Source: Agromyces sp. CF514
GTDB taxonomy: Bacteria; Actinomycetota; Actinomycetes; Actinomycetales; Microbacteriaceae
Reading direction: 5' to 3'
Assembly: GCF_900113185.1 (NCBI RefSeq)
Contig: NZ_FOZD01000002.1
Location: forward strand, 310,001 to 374,000
DNA: 64,000 nucleotides
Both the position numbers and the translations under genes were made by a program. The notes under the pieces were generated by a model. The model ran no database searches, was not told the DNA's origin, and was given only the letters and a program-made list of their open reading frames with translations. Shown in pieces: positions 34,138 to 44,200 of the stretch (its first letter is position 1; each line of letters begins with the position of its first letter).

Positions 34138-34431
34138 TCAGGCTCGGCGCGAAGCAAATCGGCGGGCGAGGCCGCCGTGCACCTTGAGCAGCTGCGGGAC
34201 CACGAGGTACACGGCGAGCGGCACGACGACGATCGTGAGCGCGAATGCCCGGAGCGCCGGGGGCCAGGTCTCGGCGAACGGGGCGATCGCCGTGAGGCCG
34301 AGCGTCACGAGCGGGAAGATCGCGATCCAGGTGAGCAGCGCGCGCACGTGGATCGACGGCGGCCGGACGGTCGACGCGCTCGGGGCCGTCGTGGCGGTCG
34401 CGACGGGCGTGGGGTTTTGCGTGGTGGTCAT
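34138..34431 (-). CDS. Small two-helix membrane protein
   Basis: This 97-residue protein has an unstructured Thr/Pro-rich N-terminus and two membrane helices (ALLTWIAIFPLVTLGLTAI and AFALTIVVVPLAVYLVVP), ending in a basic tail. AAAGGAG lies 6 nt before the ATG at 34431. It is divergent from a TetR gene with operator-like dyads between them, so it is the probable target of that regulator. Function unknown. Confidence 0.75.
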   Translation of the reverse strand: MTTTQNPTPVATATTAPSASTVRPPSIHVRALLTWIAIFPLVTLGLTAIAPFAETWPPALRAFALTIVVVPLAVYLVVPQLLKVHGGLARRFASRRA

Positions 34432-34445
34432 GAGGTCTCCTTTGC

Positions 34446-34532
34446 CAACTGTTCGGTTGGTTCCAACTGAACGGTTGCTATTGAAGCACTCCCACGGGCT
34501 TTCTGCAACCACGCAGTTGGAATTGCTAGACT
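34446..34532. promoter_or_regulatory. Triple TetR operator and leaderless promoter
   Basis: Three dyads of the form CAAC-n-GTTG occur: CAACTGTTCGGTTGG (34446-34460), CCAACTGAACGGTTG (34463-34477) and CAACCACGCAGTTGG (34506-34520). The third lies directly upstream of TAGACT (34527-34532), which ends 6 nt before the TetR ATG. Binding there would block the tetR promoter; the first two lie near the start of the divergent membrane gene. Confidence 0.65.
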
Positions 34533-34538
34533 CGCGCC

Positions 34539-35165
34539 ATGGCGTGGGACACCGAACGGACGAAGCGGCTGCTGCTCGACGCGGCGACGGCCGAGTTCAG
34601 CGAGCACGGACTCGCGGGCGGGCGCATCGATCGCATCGCCACGGCCGCCGGGGTGAACAAGGAACGCATCTACCAGTACTTCGGCAAGAAGGACGACCTG
34701 TTCGCCGCCGTGCTCAATGCGCAACTGCGCGACTCGATGGACGCCGTCGCCATGGACGGCGAGGGGCCCGAAGCTGCGGGCGACTACGCCGGCCGGCTCT
34801 TCGACCACCACCTCGCCGACGGCGTCATCCCCCGTCTCGTGTTCTGGGAGGGACTCGAACGTGCCGAACTCGCGGCCGTCGACACCACCCGCGCCGAGTA
34901 CCACCGCACCAAGGTCGACCGATTTCGGCAGATGCTGCCCGGCCTCGACCACGCGGCCGCGGGCGAGCTCCTGCTGACCCTCGTGTCGTTGGTGAATGCG
35001 TGGCCGGTGCTCTCGCACCTCGACGTGCTCATCGCCGGCGGCGACCGCGGCCCCGATGACCGCAGCACGGCAGCCCGCACGGCCGCCCGGCGAGCCGCGC
35101 TCGTGCGCACGATCGAGGTGCTGGCGCGCGACGCCCAGCTCGCTGCGGCCTCCGCACACGCGTGA
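34539..35165 (+). CDS. TetR/AcrR family transcriptional regulator
   Basis: This 208-residue regulator has an N-terminal HTH (LLLDAATAEFSEHGLAGGRI, AAGVNKERIYQYFGKKDDLF) and a C-terminal helical domain. No ribosome binding site precedes the ATG; TAGACT 6 nt upstream suggests a leaderless mRNA. Its own promoter carries one CAAC...GTTG dyad and the divergent membrane gene two, suggesting autorepression and control of that gene. Ligand unknown. Confidence 0.9.
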   Translation: MAWDTERTKRLLLDAATAEFSEHGLAGGRIDRIATAAGVNKERIYQYFGKKDDLFAAVLNAQLRDSMDAVAMDGEGPEAAGDYAGRLFDHHLADGVIPRLVFWEGLERAELAAVDTTRAEYHRTKVDRFRQMLPGLDHAAAGELLLTLVSLVNAWPVLSHLDVLIAGGDRGPDDRSTAARTAARRAALVRTIEVLARDAQLAAASAHA

Positions 35166-35237
35166 GCGCGACGGACCCAGCGCCCGCCCAGCCGGATCTC
35201 AGGGTTGTCCCTGAGGTGCGGCATCCGTCGTCGCTCG

Positions 35238-35353
35238 TAGAGTGAACTCGATCGCACGACGCGGACCGCAGGGGGAACTGTCACCGCCGGTGCGATCGTG
35301 AGCCGGCCGGCTCCCCGCCCGAAACGCGGAGCAGGCCGGCTCCCCCATTTTCC
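35238..35353 (+). ncRNA. Candidate small structured RNA or leader
   Basis: TAGAGT (35238-35243) is -10-like. CGATCGCAC (35249-35257) pairs with GTGCGATCG (35290-35298), and then GAGCCGGCC (35300-35308) pairs with GGCCGGCTC (35334-35342) around an inner CTCCCCGC/GCGGAG stem, followed by CCCCCATTTTCC. The last part looks like a terminator. The 215-bp gap has no ORF. It could be a ~110-nt sRNA, or simply a terminator for the TetR gene. No clear -35 is seen. Confidence 0.4.
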
Positions 35354-35380
35354 GGGCCGATCATGCGGCAGACTCGAGGG

Positions 35381-37921
35381 ATGACCCAGTCCCTTCTCGA
35401 GCGAGCGCCCCGTCCCTACGACGCCGACGAGATGTACGTCGCCTTCGTGGATTGGGCCGAGAGCCGGGGTCTCGCGCTCTACCCCGCGCAGGACGAGGCG
35501 GTCATCGAGATCGTCTCGGGCGCGAACCTGATCCTGTCGACGCCGACCGGCACGGGCAAGTCGCTCGTCGCGGTCGCCGCCCACGCGGCATCCGTCGCCG
35601 CCGGAGGCCGCACCTACTACACGGCACCGATCAAGGCGCTCGTGAGCGAGAAGTTCTTCCAGCTCGCCGACATCTTCGGGGCGGCGAACGTCGGCATGGT
35701 CACGGGCGACAGCTCGGTGAACCCCGACGCCCCGATCATCTGCTGCACGGCCGAGATCCTCGCGAACCTCGCGCTGCGGCACGGCGCCGACGCCGACGTC
35801 GACCAGGTCGTGATGGACGAGTTCCACTACTACGGCGACCCCGACCGCGGCTGGGCGTGGCAGGTGCCGCTGCTGCTGCTGCCGAAGGCCCAGTTCGTGC
35901 TCATGTCGGCCACGCTCGGCGACGTCACGGCCATCGCCGAGGACCTGACCCGGCGCACGGGCCGGCCGACCGCACGCGTGACGGGCGTCGAGCGCCCGGT
36001 TCCGCTGCACTACTCCTACGCGAAGACGCCCGTGCAGGAGACCGTCGAAGAGCTGCTCGACACCCGCCAGGCGCCCGTCTACATCGTGCACTTCTCGCAG
36101 GCCGCCGCCATGGAGCGTGCTCAGGCGCTGTCGTCGATCCGCGTCGTCACGCGCGAGCAGCGCGGCGAGATCGCCGAGGCCATCGGCGGGTTCCGCTTCA
36201 CGACCGCGTTCGGCAAGACGCTCTCGCGCCTCGTGCGGGCGGGCATCGGGGTGCACCACGCGGGCATGCTGCCGCGCTACCGACGCCTCGTCGAGACGCT
36301 CGCCCAGCGCGGCCTGCTGCGCGTGATCTGCGGCACCGACACGCTCGGCGTCGGCATCAACGTGCCCATCCGATCGGTGCTCATCACGGCGCTCACGAAG
36401 TTCGACGGCCAGAAGATGCGCCAGCTCAGCGCGCGCGAGTTCCATCAGATCGCCGGTCGCGCCGGGCGCGCGGGCTACGACACCGCGGGCACGGTCGTCG
36501 TGCTCGCCCCCGAGCACGAGATCGAGAACGAGGTCGCCGTGCGCAAGGCCGGCGACGACGCGAAGAAGCTCAAGCGCATCGTGCGCAAGAAGGCGCCGGC
36601 CGGGCAGATCACGTGGGGCGAGGCCTCCTACGACCGGCTCGTCGTCGCCGAGCCCGAGCCGCTCGTGCCGCAGCTGAAGCTCACCGCGGCGATGCTCATC
36701 AACGTCATCGGCCGCGGCGGCGACGTCGTCGGCGACATCCGCTCGCTCGTCTTCGACAACCACGAGACCCGCACGCGCCGGTTCGAGCTCGCACGTCGGG
36801 CGCTCGAGATCCTGCGCACCCTCGCCGATGCGGGCGTGGTCGAGCTGACACCGGATGCCGCGGCCGGGCCGCTCGGCGTGCGCGTGGCCCTCACGGTCGA
36901 CCTGCAGCCTAACTTCGCGCTGAACCAGCCGCTCTCGCCGTTCGCGCTCGCCGCGATCGACCTGCTCGACCCCGAAGCCGAGCCCGGAACCGGCATCGGC
37001 ACGGGCCACTACGCGCTCGACGTCGTGAGCATCATCGAGTCGACCCTCGACGACCCGCGCCCGATCCTCTCGCAGCAGCAGTTCAAGGCGCGCGGCGAGG
37101 CCGTGGCCGCCATGAAGCAGGAGGGCATCGAGTACGACCAGCGCATGGAACTGCTCGAGGAGGTCACCTGGCCGAAGCCGCTCGACGAGCTGCTCGCGCA
37201 GGCGTTCGAGACCTTCGCGTCGAGCCAGCCGTGGGTGCGCGACTTCGAGCTCTCGCCGAAGTCCGTGGTGCGAGACATGTTCGAGCGCAGCATGTCCTTC
37301 GGCGAGTACGTGTCGTTCTACCAGCTCGCCCGCAGCGAGGGCCTCGTGCTGCGCTATCTCTCCGACGCGTTCCGCGCCGTGCGCCAGACCGTGCCGAACG
37401 ACGCGAAGACCGAGGAGCTGCTCGACCTCATCGAGTGGCTCGGCGAGCTCGTGCGCCAGGTCGACTCGAGCCTCGTCGACGAGTGGAACGAACTCGTCGA
37501 CCCGAACGCCCACCTGCCCGAAGACGAGGCGGCCGTCGTGCCGCCCGCGCCGCCGTCGGTCGTGACGAACCGTCGCGCGTTCACCGTGCTCGTGCGCAAC
37601 GAGCTGTTCCGCCGCGTGCAGCTGGCCGCCCTCCAGCGCGACGACGAGCTCGCCGCGCTCGACCCCGACGTCGACTGGCCCGAGGTGCTCGACCGCTACT
37701 ACGACGACCACGACGAGCTCGGCACGGGCGCCGCCGCGCGCTCGCCCCAGCTCGTCGTCATCGACGAGTCGGATGCCGCGGCCGGCCTCTGGCGCGTCGA
37801 GCAGATCCTCGACGACCCGGCCGGCGACCACGACTGGCGCATCCGGGCCGAGGTCGACCTCGAGGCGTCGGCCGAGGAGGGCACGGCCGTCGTGCGCGTG
37901 ACCGAGGTCGTGCGGCTCTAG
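35381..37921 (+). CDS. Ski2-like DEAD/DEAH-box RNA helicase with DUF3516 domain
   Basis: This 846-residue superfamily 2 helicase has Walker A TPTGTGKS (about residue 54), a DEFH Walker B (about 146), motif III MSATLGD, and motif VI HQIAGRAGRAGYDTAG. The C-terminal half (about 480-846) is the DUF3516-type extension of actinobacterial Ski2/Mtr4-like helicases. It is likely to unwind RNA during decay or ribosome assembly. The ATG at 35381 lacks a clear ribosome binding site; CAGACT ends 6 nt upstream, so it may be leaderless. Confidence 0.9.
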   Translation: MTQSLLERAPRPYDADEMYVAFVDWAESRGLALYPAQDEAVIEIVSGANLILSTPTGTGKSLVAVAAHAASVAAGGRTYYTAPIKALVSEKFFQLADIFGAANVGMVTGDSSVNPDAPIICCTAEILANLALRHGADADVDQVVMDEFHYYGDPDRGWAWQVPLLLLPKAQFVLMSATLGDVTAIAEDLTRRTGRPTARVTGVERPVPLHYSYAKTPVQETVEELLDTRQAPVYIVHFSQAAAMERAQALSSIRVVTREQRGEIAEAIGGFRFTTAFGKTLSRLVRAGIGVHHAGMLPRYRRLVETLAQRGLLRVICGTDTLGVGINVPIRSVLITALTKFDGQKMRQLSAREFHQIAGRAGRAGYDTAGTVVVLAPEHEIENEVAVRKAGDDAKKLKRIVRKKAPAGQITWGEASYDRLVVAEPEPLVPQLKLTAAMLINVIGRGGDVVGDIRSLVFDNHETRTRRFELARRALEILRTLADAGVVELTPDAAAGPLGVRVALTVDLQPNFALNQPLSPFALAAIDLLDPEAEPGTGIGTGHYALDVVSIIESTLDDPRPILSQQQFKARGEAVAAMKQEGIEYDQRMELLEEVTWPKPLDELLAQAFETFASSQPWVRDFELSPKSVVRDMFERSMSFGEYVSFYQLARSEGLVLRYLSDAFRAVRQTVPNDAKTEELLDLIEWLGELVRQVDSSLVDEWNELVDPNAHLPEDEAAVVPPAPPSVVTNRRAFTVLVRNELFRRVQLAALQRDDELAALDPDVDWPEVLDRYYDDHDELGTGAAARSPQLVVIDESDAAAGLWRVEQILDDPAGDHDWRIRAEVDLEASAEEGTAVVRVTEVVRL

Positions 37922-37951
37922 CCCTGCCGTCGTCGACCGTCGGACGGAGAC

Positions 37952-38530
37952 CTACCAGCGGCGGCGCACCGTGCCCTTCGGCCCGGCGACGAGGCTCGCC
38001 GCCGGAACGTCGTCGGCCACGACCGTGCCCGCCGCGATCACCGAGTCGCGGCCGATGCTGACGCCGGGCAGGATCGTCGCGCCTGCGCCGATCCACACGT
38101 TCTCGGCGACGTCGATGGGCGCGCCGCTGAGGAAGTGGCGGCGCTCGTCGGGGTCGACCGGATGTCCGACCGTGATGAACGCGGCCTTCGGCCCGACCAT
38201 GACGCCCTCGCCCAGGCGGATGCCGGCGTAGTCGAGGAACGTGCAGTTCTGGTTGATGAAGACGCGCTCGGCGAGCTCGAGCCGCAGGCCGTGGTCGGTG
38301 AAGAACGGCGGGAGGATCGTGACCCGCGGCGCAAGCGGGCGACCGAGGATCTGCTCGAGCAGTCGCGCCCTGCCCGCCTCGTCGTCGAACGGCAGCACGT
38401 TCAGGCGCGAGGTCAACCCGGTCACCTCCAGCACCCGTCGGTTCATGGCCGTGAACTCCTCGCCGAGCACGCGCTCGCCCTGCGCGAGCATCGCGGCGTC
38501 GTGGATCGGCATCAAGCGGTCGGCGTCCAT
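37952..38530 (-). CDS. Sugar O-acetyltransferase (maltose/galactoside acetyltransferase-like, LbH fold)
   Basis: This 192-residue protein has the N-terminal Mac segment (residues 1-55) and left-handed beta-helix hexapeptides (VFINQNCTFLDYAGIRLGEGVMVGP, VWIGAGATILPGVSIGRDSVIAAGTVV) of LacA/Maa-type enzymes, with ITVGHPVDP containing the catalytic His. It would transfer acetyl from acetyl-CoA to a sugar hydroxyl. It may be co-transcribed with the upstream DMT gene (24-bp gap). Confidence 0.9.
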   Translation of the reverse strand: MDADRLMPIHDAAMLAQGERVLGEEFTAMNRRVLEVTGLTSRLNVLPFDDEAGRARLLEQILGRPLAPRVTILPPFFTDHGLRLELAERVFINQNCTFLDYAGIRLGEGVMVGPKAAFITVGHPVDPDERRHFLSGAPIDVAENVWIGAGATILPGVSIGRDSVIAAGTVVADDVPAASLVAGPKGTVRRRW

Positions 38531-38554
38531 CCGACGATTCTCGCGCAGCGGCCC

Positions 38555-39505
38555 TCAGGCCAGGGCGAGCATCGCCGCCGCCGCGAGGGCGAGCACGAGC
38601 CCCGCCCACTGCACCGGGGCGATGCGCTCGCGCAGCACGAGCGCGGCGAGCAGGATCGTGCCCGCCGGGTACATCGCGCCGAGCACGGCGGCGATCGAGA
38701 GGTCTCCGGCGCGGATGCCGAAGAGCAGCAGCGCGTTCGCCGTGGCGTCGACCACGCCGCAGGCCACGGCGAGTCGGATGCCGGCGGCGAGGGCCGGGCG
38801 GGCCGCACGCGGCATCCGCCCGCCCGAAGCGTCGGCGGTGAGGCCGGCGGACGGCCTGGTGACGGCACCCGCATCGACCACCGCGCGGACACGCCGTGCC
38901 CGAGCCGCCGCGACGACGGCCACGATCGCGACCGCCGCGAACATGAGCGCCGCGTTGACCCCCCGATTCAGGATCAGGGGCACGATGCCGCTCTCGTCGC
39001 TCGTCTGGTCGATCGCGATGTAGAAGCCGCCGATCGCGGCGCCCGAGCCGACCGCCATGAGGATGCCGCGGAGCGACGGCCGCACCGCGCCGCGTTCGGG
39101 CACGAAGCCCACGAGCACGACGGCGACGAGCGCGAGACCGAGACCCCAGTACCCGATCGGGCCGAACCGCTCGCCGCCGACCACGAGCCCGTAGAGCACC
39201 GGCACGATCGCCGAGACCACGGCCGTCGTGGGCGACAGGATGCTCATCGGGCCGATCGCGAGGCAGGCGTAGAGCAGGGCGATGCCGATGCAGCCGACCA
39301 CGCCGGAGATCGCACCCCAGAGCACGTCGTGCGCGGTCCACTCGCCGCCGAGCAGCGGCAGCGCGAGCAGCAGCAGCACGACCCCCGACAGGGCGGCGAC
39401 GGCGGTCGCGAGGAGCGCGCTGATGCGCTTCGCGGCGAGCCCGCCCAGGAAGTCGGCTGCGCCGAACACGAGCGCGCCCGTGAGCGAGAAGACGGCGGTG
39501 AGCAT
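38555..39505 (-). CDS. EamA/DMT superfamily transporter
   Basis: This 316-residue permease has ten predicted helices in two EamA halves, beginning MLTAVFSLTGALVFGAADFLGG and with LSPTTAVVSAIVPVLYGLVVGGERF, the usual EamA box. It probably exports a small metabolite. TACGAT (39519-39514) ends 8 nt before the ATG at 39505, suggesting a leaderless or very short-leader transcript; no ribosome binding site is visible. Confidence 0.85.
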   Translation of the reverse strand: MLTAVFSLTGALVFGAADFLGGLAAKRISALLATAVAALSGVVLLLLALPLLGGEWTAHDVLWGAISGVVGCIGIALLYACLAIGPMSILSPTTAVVSAIVPVLYGLVVGGERFGPIGYWGLGLALVAVVLVGFVPERGAVRPSLRGILMAVGSGAAIGGFYIAIDQTSDESGIVPLILNRGVNAALMFAAVAIVAVVAAARARRVRAVVDAGAVTRPSAGLTADASGGRMPRAARPALAAGIRLAVACGVVDATANALLLFGIRAGDLSIAAVLGAMYPAGTILLAALVLRERIAPVQWAGLVLALAAAAMLALA

Positions 39506-39654
39506 GAGGCCCAATCGTAGCGACGAGGGGCTCGCCAGACCGCGGTGCGGACTGCCGGCCCACGGCACGCCGACGATGCGACGGTCGACCGATCCCGCCG
39601 TCGGCACGGGTAGCGTCGGACGAGGCTCGACGACGCTCTGGGGGATGGAACGAC

Positions 39655-41007
39655 ATGACCGATTCGCACGAGGCCGTGGTGCCCGCCGCCGCACAGGTGA
39701 TCGAGGCGTACCTGTACGGGTTCCCGCTGGTGTTCAACCTCGACCAGGTCGCCCGGTACGTCGCGACCGGCGTCGGGGGGAATCCGGCCGCGCCGTTCAA
39801 CACCTTCAGCCACGCGCGCGTGCTCGCCGGGCCCGAGGACACGTTCGTCACGATCAACAACGACACGGTCTACTCGATGGCGCAGCTCGACCTCGGAGTC
39901 GGCCCCGTCGCCCTGCATGTGCCGGACACCGCCGGCCGTTACTACGTCCTGCAGTTCGTGGACGCCTGGACCGACAACTTCGCCTACGTGGGGCACCGGG
40001 CCACCGGCACTGGCGCCGGGGACTTCCTGCTCGTCCCGCCCGGGTGGCAGGGCGACGCGCCGACGGGGCACACGGTCATCCGGTTCCCGACCGTGGTCGC
40101 CTCGATCGTCGGCCGCTGGGCCGTGGCCGGCGACGACGACCTCCCCGCAGTGCACGCGCTCCAGGACGCGACGACGCTCACGCCGCTCGACCCCACGGCC
40201 ACGCCGGTCGGCCTGGCCCGGCTCGACCCCGGCGTGCCCGAGGAGCTCGCGTTCCTCGAGAAGCTCCGCGTGTGGTCCCAGCAGTTCCCGCCCGCGGAAC
40301 GGGATCGGCCGCTGCTCGCGTCGCTCGCGCCCCTCGGCGTGACGCAGGCGGGCGCGTCGCCGTTCCGGTCGCTCGGGGCCGAGGCAGTCGCCGAGCTCGC
40401 CACGGCCCTCGAGCACGCCGCCGGGGTGCTCCGCGAGGGGTTGCAGTCGGGAAGCAGTCCGGAGCAGAACGGGTGGAAGCTCACGTTCCACGCCTTCGAC
40501 TACAACCTCGACTACTTCGAGGTCGGTGCACTCGACGATGCGCGGTTCAAGATCTCCGACCCGAAGCAGCGCATCGTCGAGCGCGCGGCCGCGGCGCTCG
40601 CCGGGCTGTGGGGAAACCACGCGTACGAGGCGGCGTACATCATGACCTATCTCGATGATCGGGGAGCGAAGCTGACCGGCGCGAACACGTACACGCTCCG
40701 GCTCCTCCCGACGCCACCCGTCTCGGCCTTCTGGTCGCTCACGATGTACTCGGTGCCCGACTTCTTCCTGGTCGCGAACCCGATCGATCGCTACTCGATC
40801 GGCGATCGCACGCCGGGCGTCGTGCTCGACGACGACGGGGGCCTCACGATCACCATCAGCCACGAGCGGCCGACCGACGAGCAGGCGGCTGCGAACTGGC
40901 TTCCGAGCCCGGCCGGCGAGTTCCGGCCGGTCATGCGCATGTACGAGCCCGATCCGGTGATCCTCGAGGGCGGCTACGAGTTCCCGCCGATCACCAGGAT
41001 CTCCTAG
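39655..41007 (+). CDS. DUF1254/DUF1214 domain protein
   Basis: This 450-residue protein has an N-terminal DUF1254 region (AYLYGFPLVFNLDQ, TINNDTVYSMAQLDLG, GRYYVLQFVDAW) and a C-terminal DUF1214 region (AFWSLTMYSVPDFFLVANPIDRYSIGD). These paired domains are found in bacterial and viral proteins of unknown function. No signal peptide is present, unlike many homologues. A TAGCGT box (39610-39615) lies 40 nt upstream and GGGGGA precedes the ATG. Confidence 0.9.
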   Translation: MTDSHEAVVPAAAQVIEAYLYGFPLVFNLDQVARYVATGVGGNPAAPFNTFSHARVLAGPEDTFVTINNDTVYSMAQLDLGVGPVALHVPDTAGRYYVLQFVDAWTDNFAYVGHRATGTGAGDFLLVPPGWQGDAPTGHTVIRFPTVVASIVGRWAVAGDDDLPAVHALQDATTLTPLDPTATPVGLARLDPGVPEELAFLEKLRVWSQQFPPAERDRPLLASLAPLGVTQAGASPFRSLGAEAVAELATALEHAAGVLREGLQSGSSPEQNGWKLTFHAFDYNLDYFEVGALDDARFKISDPKQRIVERAAAALAGLWGNHAYEAAYIMTYLDDRGAKLTGANTYTLRLLPTPPVSAFWSLTMYSVPDFFLVANPIDRYSIGDRTPGVVLDDDGGLTITISHERPTDEQAAANWLPSPAGEFRPVMRMYEPDPVILEGGYEFPPITRIS

Positions 41008-41068
41008 GCGTCGGTCGCCCGAGCCGCGACGTGCAGCCGGCCATCATACTCTGCCGAATCGCACAAGG

Positions 41069-41110
41069 TTCACCGGTGAATCTGCTCATCTGAGCACCGG
41101 AAATCGGTGC
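41069..41110. promoter_or_regulatory. Cluster of dyads after the DUF1254 gene
   Basis: TTCACCGGTGAA (41069-41080) is a 12-bp perfect palindrome; TGCTCA-tc-TGAGCA (41083-41096) follows directly, and GCACCG-gaaat-CGGTGC (41094-41110) forms a hairpin that may end the DUF1254 transcript. The palindromes lie about 100 bp upstream of the nuclease gene promoter and could be regulator sites. The remainder of the 277-bp gap holds only that promoter. Confidence 0.45.
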
Positions 41111-41177
41111 CGGCGCTCGCGTGCGCGGCGAATCGTAAACGCTGCATGAAATCGGGTCTCCGATTCGCGGCAACCCC

Positions 41178-41206
41178 TTGGCAGGGGCACAGGGCGCTCA
41201 TAGGCT
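41178..41206 (+). promoter_or_regulatory. Promoter of the secreted nuclease gene
   Basis: TTGGCA (41178-41183) and TAGGCT (41201-41206) are separated by exactly 17 bp, the best -35/-10 pair in the window. Transcription would start near 41213, giving a leader of about 70 nt. Confidence 0.7.
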
Positions 41207-41284
41207 GACGCCCGAATGCCCCCTCACGGGGCACACGGCCGTGCCGCGGTTCGAGCGGTGCGACACGAGACTCAGGGGAGTGTC

Positions 41285-44200
41285 ATGCAGGGTGGTCGAA
41301 GGATCCATCGCCTGTCTGCCGCAGCGGTCACAGCCGCAGCGGCACTGACCGTCGGATTGCTGGGAGCGCCACCGGCGTTCGCCGCGACCGACGGTTCGGG
41401 CGTCGTCATCAACGAGGTCTACGCGCGAGGCGGCAGTGCCGGCCAGCCGTTCACGAACAAGTTCGTCGAGCTCTACAACCCGACGAACTCGGCGGTCTCG
41501 CTCGCGGGCTGGTCGCTCCAGTACCGCTCGGCCACCGGCACGGGTGCAGCATCGGGTGTGGGAGCGCTCAGCGGCTCGATCCCGGCCAAGGGCTACTACC
41601 TCGTCTCGATGGGCACCAACGGCCCGGCCGGTGCAGCGCTTCCGACGCCCGACGCCACGACGGGGCTGAACCCGAGCGGCACGACCGGCTCGATCTTCCT
41701 GGCGAACGTCGCGACCGCGGTGAACCCGGGCACCGGCTCGATCGTGAACGCCCCGAACGTGGTCGACTTCGTCGGCTACGGGGCGTCCAACAGCTTCGAG
41801 GGCGCGCTCGCCGTGTACGGCGACGGCGTCGTCACGCCGGGGAACGGCGTGCCCGGCAGCCTCAACCGCGCCGGCGGCGTCGACACCGACGTCAACTCGG
41901 CCGACCTGAAGTTCAACGCGACCCCCACCCCGCAGAACTCCGGCGGCGGCTCGGTCGACCCCGAGCCCGAGCCCGAGCTCAAGACCATCGCCGAGGTCCA
42001 GGGCGACGGCGCCGCGAGCCCGCTCGTCGGCTCCACCGTGACCGTCGAGGGCGTCATCACCGCCGACTACCGCACGGGCGGCTACAACGGCGTGACCATC
42101 CAGACCCCCGGCCCCGACACGACGCCCGGCGCCTCCGACGGCGTCTTCGTCTTCGGCATGCCCGCCGTCGGCGCGGTCGGCGACCTCGTGCAGATCACCG
42201 GCGCCGTGAGCGAGTACTTCGGGCTCACCGAGATCACGGTGACGGATGCCGCGAACGCCGAGGTCGTGACCGCAGGCGTCGGCGTGCCCGATGCCCAGCC
42301 GCTGCCCGACACCCTCGTCGGCAACGCTCGCGAGGCGCTCGAGAGCATGCTCGTCGCACCGACCGGCACCTACCTGCTCTCGAGCACGCACGAGGTCTAC
42401 AACTACGGCTCGCTGTGGATGGCCGCAGGCGGCTCGCTGCCCGTCAAGAGCACCGAGCAGGTCGACGCCGGAGCCGACGCGAACGCCATCGCCGCGGCCA
42501 ACCGCGGCAAGCTGCTGATCCTCGACGACGGCTGGAACGCAGCCGTGACCTCCGCAGGGCACCCGGCCGAGCAGCCCTACCTGACGAAGGACCAGGTCGT
42601 GCGCAACGGCGACCGCGTGATCCTGCCCGCCACGCCCTACGTGCTGAGCTACGGCTTCGACGCGTGGCGCCTGCAGCCGACGGCTCCGATCGACAGCACG
42701 AGCCCCGCATCCGTGAAGCCCACGTTCGAGACGCTGAACCCGCGGGTCGAGACCGCGCCCGAGGTGGGCGGCGACATCCAGGTCGGCGTCTTCAACGTGC
42801 TGAACTACTTCACGACCCTCTCGAGCGAGAACTCGAACGCACGCGGCGCCGCCACGGCTGAGGAGTTCGCCCTCCAGGAGACGAAGATCGTGAAGGCCAT
42901 CAAGGCACTGAACGCCGAGGTCGTCGCCCTCCAGGAGATCGAGAACTCGTTCAAGCTGGGCGAGGAGCGCGACGAGGCGACCGCGACGCTCGTGGCCGCC
43001 CTGAACGAGGCCGAGGGCTCCGACGTCTGGGCGTTCGTCCCGACGCCCGCCGTGCTCACCGCAGCGACGACCGACTTCATCCAGAGCGCGATCATCTACC
43101 GCACCGACGCCGTCACCCCCAAGGGCGACGCGCAGACCGTGGTCGACGAGAGCGTCTGGGGCAACGCCCGCGAGCCGATCGGCCAGGTCTTCGAGCTGCC
43201 GAACGGCAACGACTTCTCGGTCGTCGCCAACCACTTCAAGTCGAAGAGCGGAACGGGCACCCAGCCCGCAGACGGCCAGGGGTTCTTCAACGCCGACCGC
43301 GTCGCGCAGGCGCAGTCGCTCCTGACGCTCGCCGACTCGCTCGCCGACGAGGCCGGCGAGGTGTTCCTGCTCGGCGACTTCAACTCGTACGCCGAAGAGG
43401 ACCCGATCCAGGTGCTCACCGAGGCCGGCTACAGCGACCTGCTGCCCGACCTCACCGACGACCAGTACACCTACACGTTCGACGGCGAGCTCGGCTCGCT
43501 CGACCACGCGCTCGGCAACGCCGCGGCCGTGCAGGGCGTGACGGGCATCGGCCGCTGGGCGATCAACTCGCCCGAGTGGAGCGACCGCCAGTACGAGAAC
43601 GGCTCGCCCGACGACTCGGTCTTCCGCTCGAGCGACCACGACCCCCAGGTCATCGGTCTCGACAGCTCGAAGCTCACCGACGTGGTCGACATCAGCGTGA
43701 TGACGATCAACGACTTCCACGGCCGCATCGAGCAGTCCGCGCCCGCCGCGGGCGCCGCGGTGCTCGCGGGAGCCGCCGACGCCGTCCGCGCCGAGAACCC
43801 GAACACGGTCTTCGCCGCGGCGGGCGACCTCATCGGCGCCTCGACGTTCACGTCCTTCATCCAGAAGGACTCGCCGACGATCGCCGCGCTGAACGCGGCC
43901 GGTCTCGACGTGAGCGCCGCGGGCAACCACGAGTTCGACCAGGGCTGGGCCGACCTGCGCGACCGCGTGCAGAACGAGGCCGACTTCGAGTACATCAGCT
44001 CGAACGTCTTCCTCAAGGGCACCGACGAGACGGCCCTCGCGCCGTACTACACGCAGACCTTCGAGGGCGTCACGGTGGGCTTCATCGGCGCCGTCACCGA
44101 AGAGCTGCCGTCGCTCGTCAGCCCGGCCGGCATCGCCGACCTCGACGTTCGCCCGATCGTCGAGTCGGTCAACGCGCAGGCCGACAACCTCACCGACGGC

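Noticed and set aside
35238..35353. Identification of the candidate RNA as a known actinobacterial family such as 6C RNA
   Set aside because: Only one C-rich loop is visible rather than two, and the arrangement of stems differs, so I leave it unnamed.
41069..41080. A PHO box upstream of the secreted nuclease
   Set aside because: GTTCACC is present, but it belongs to a palindrome and no second unit lies 11 nt away on either strand.
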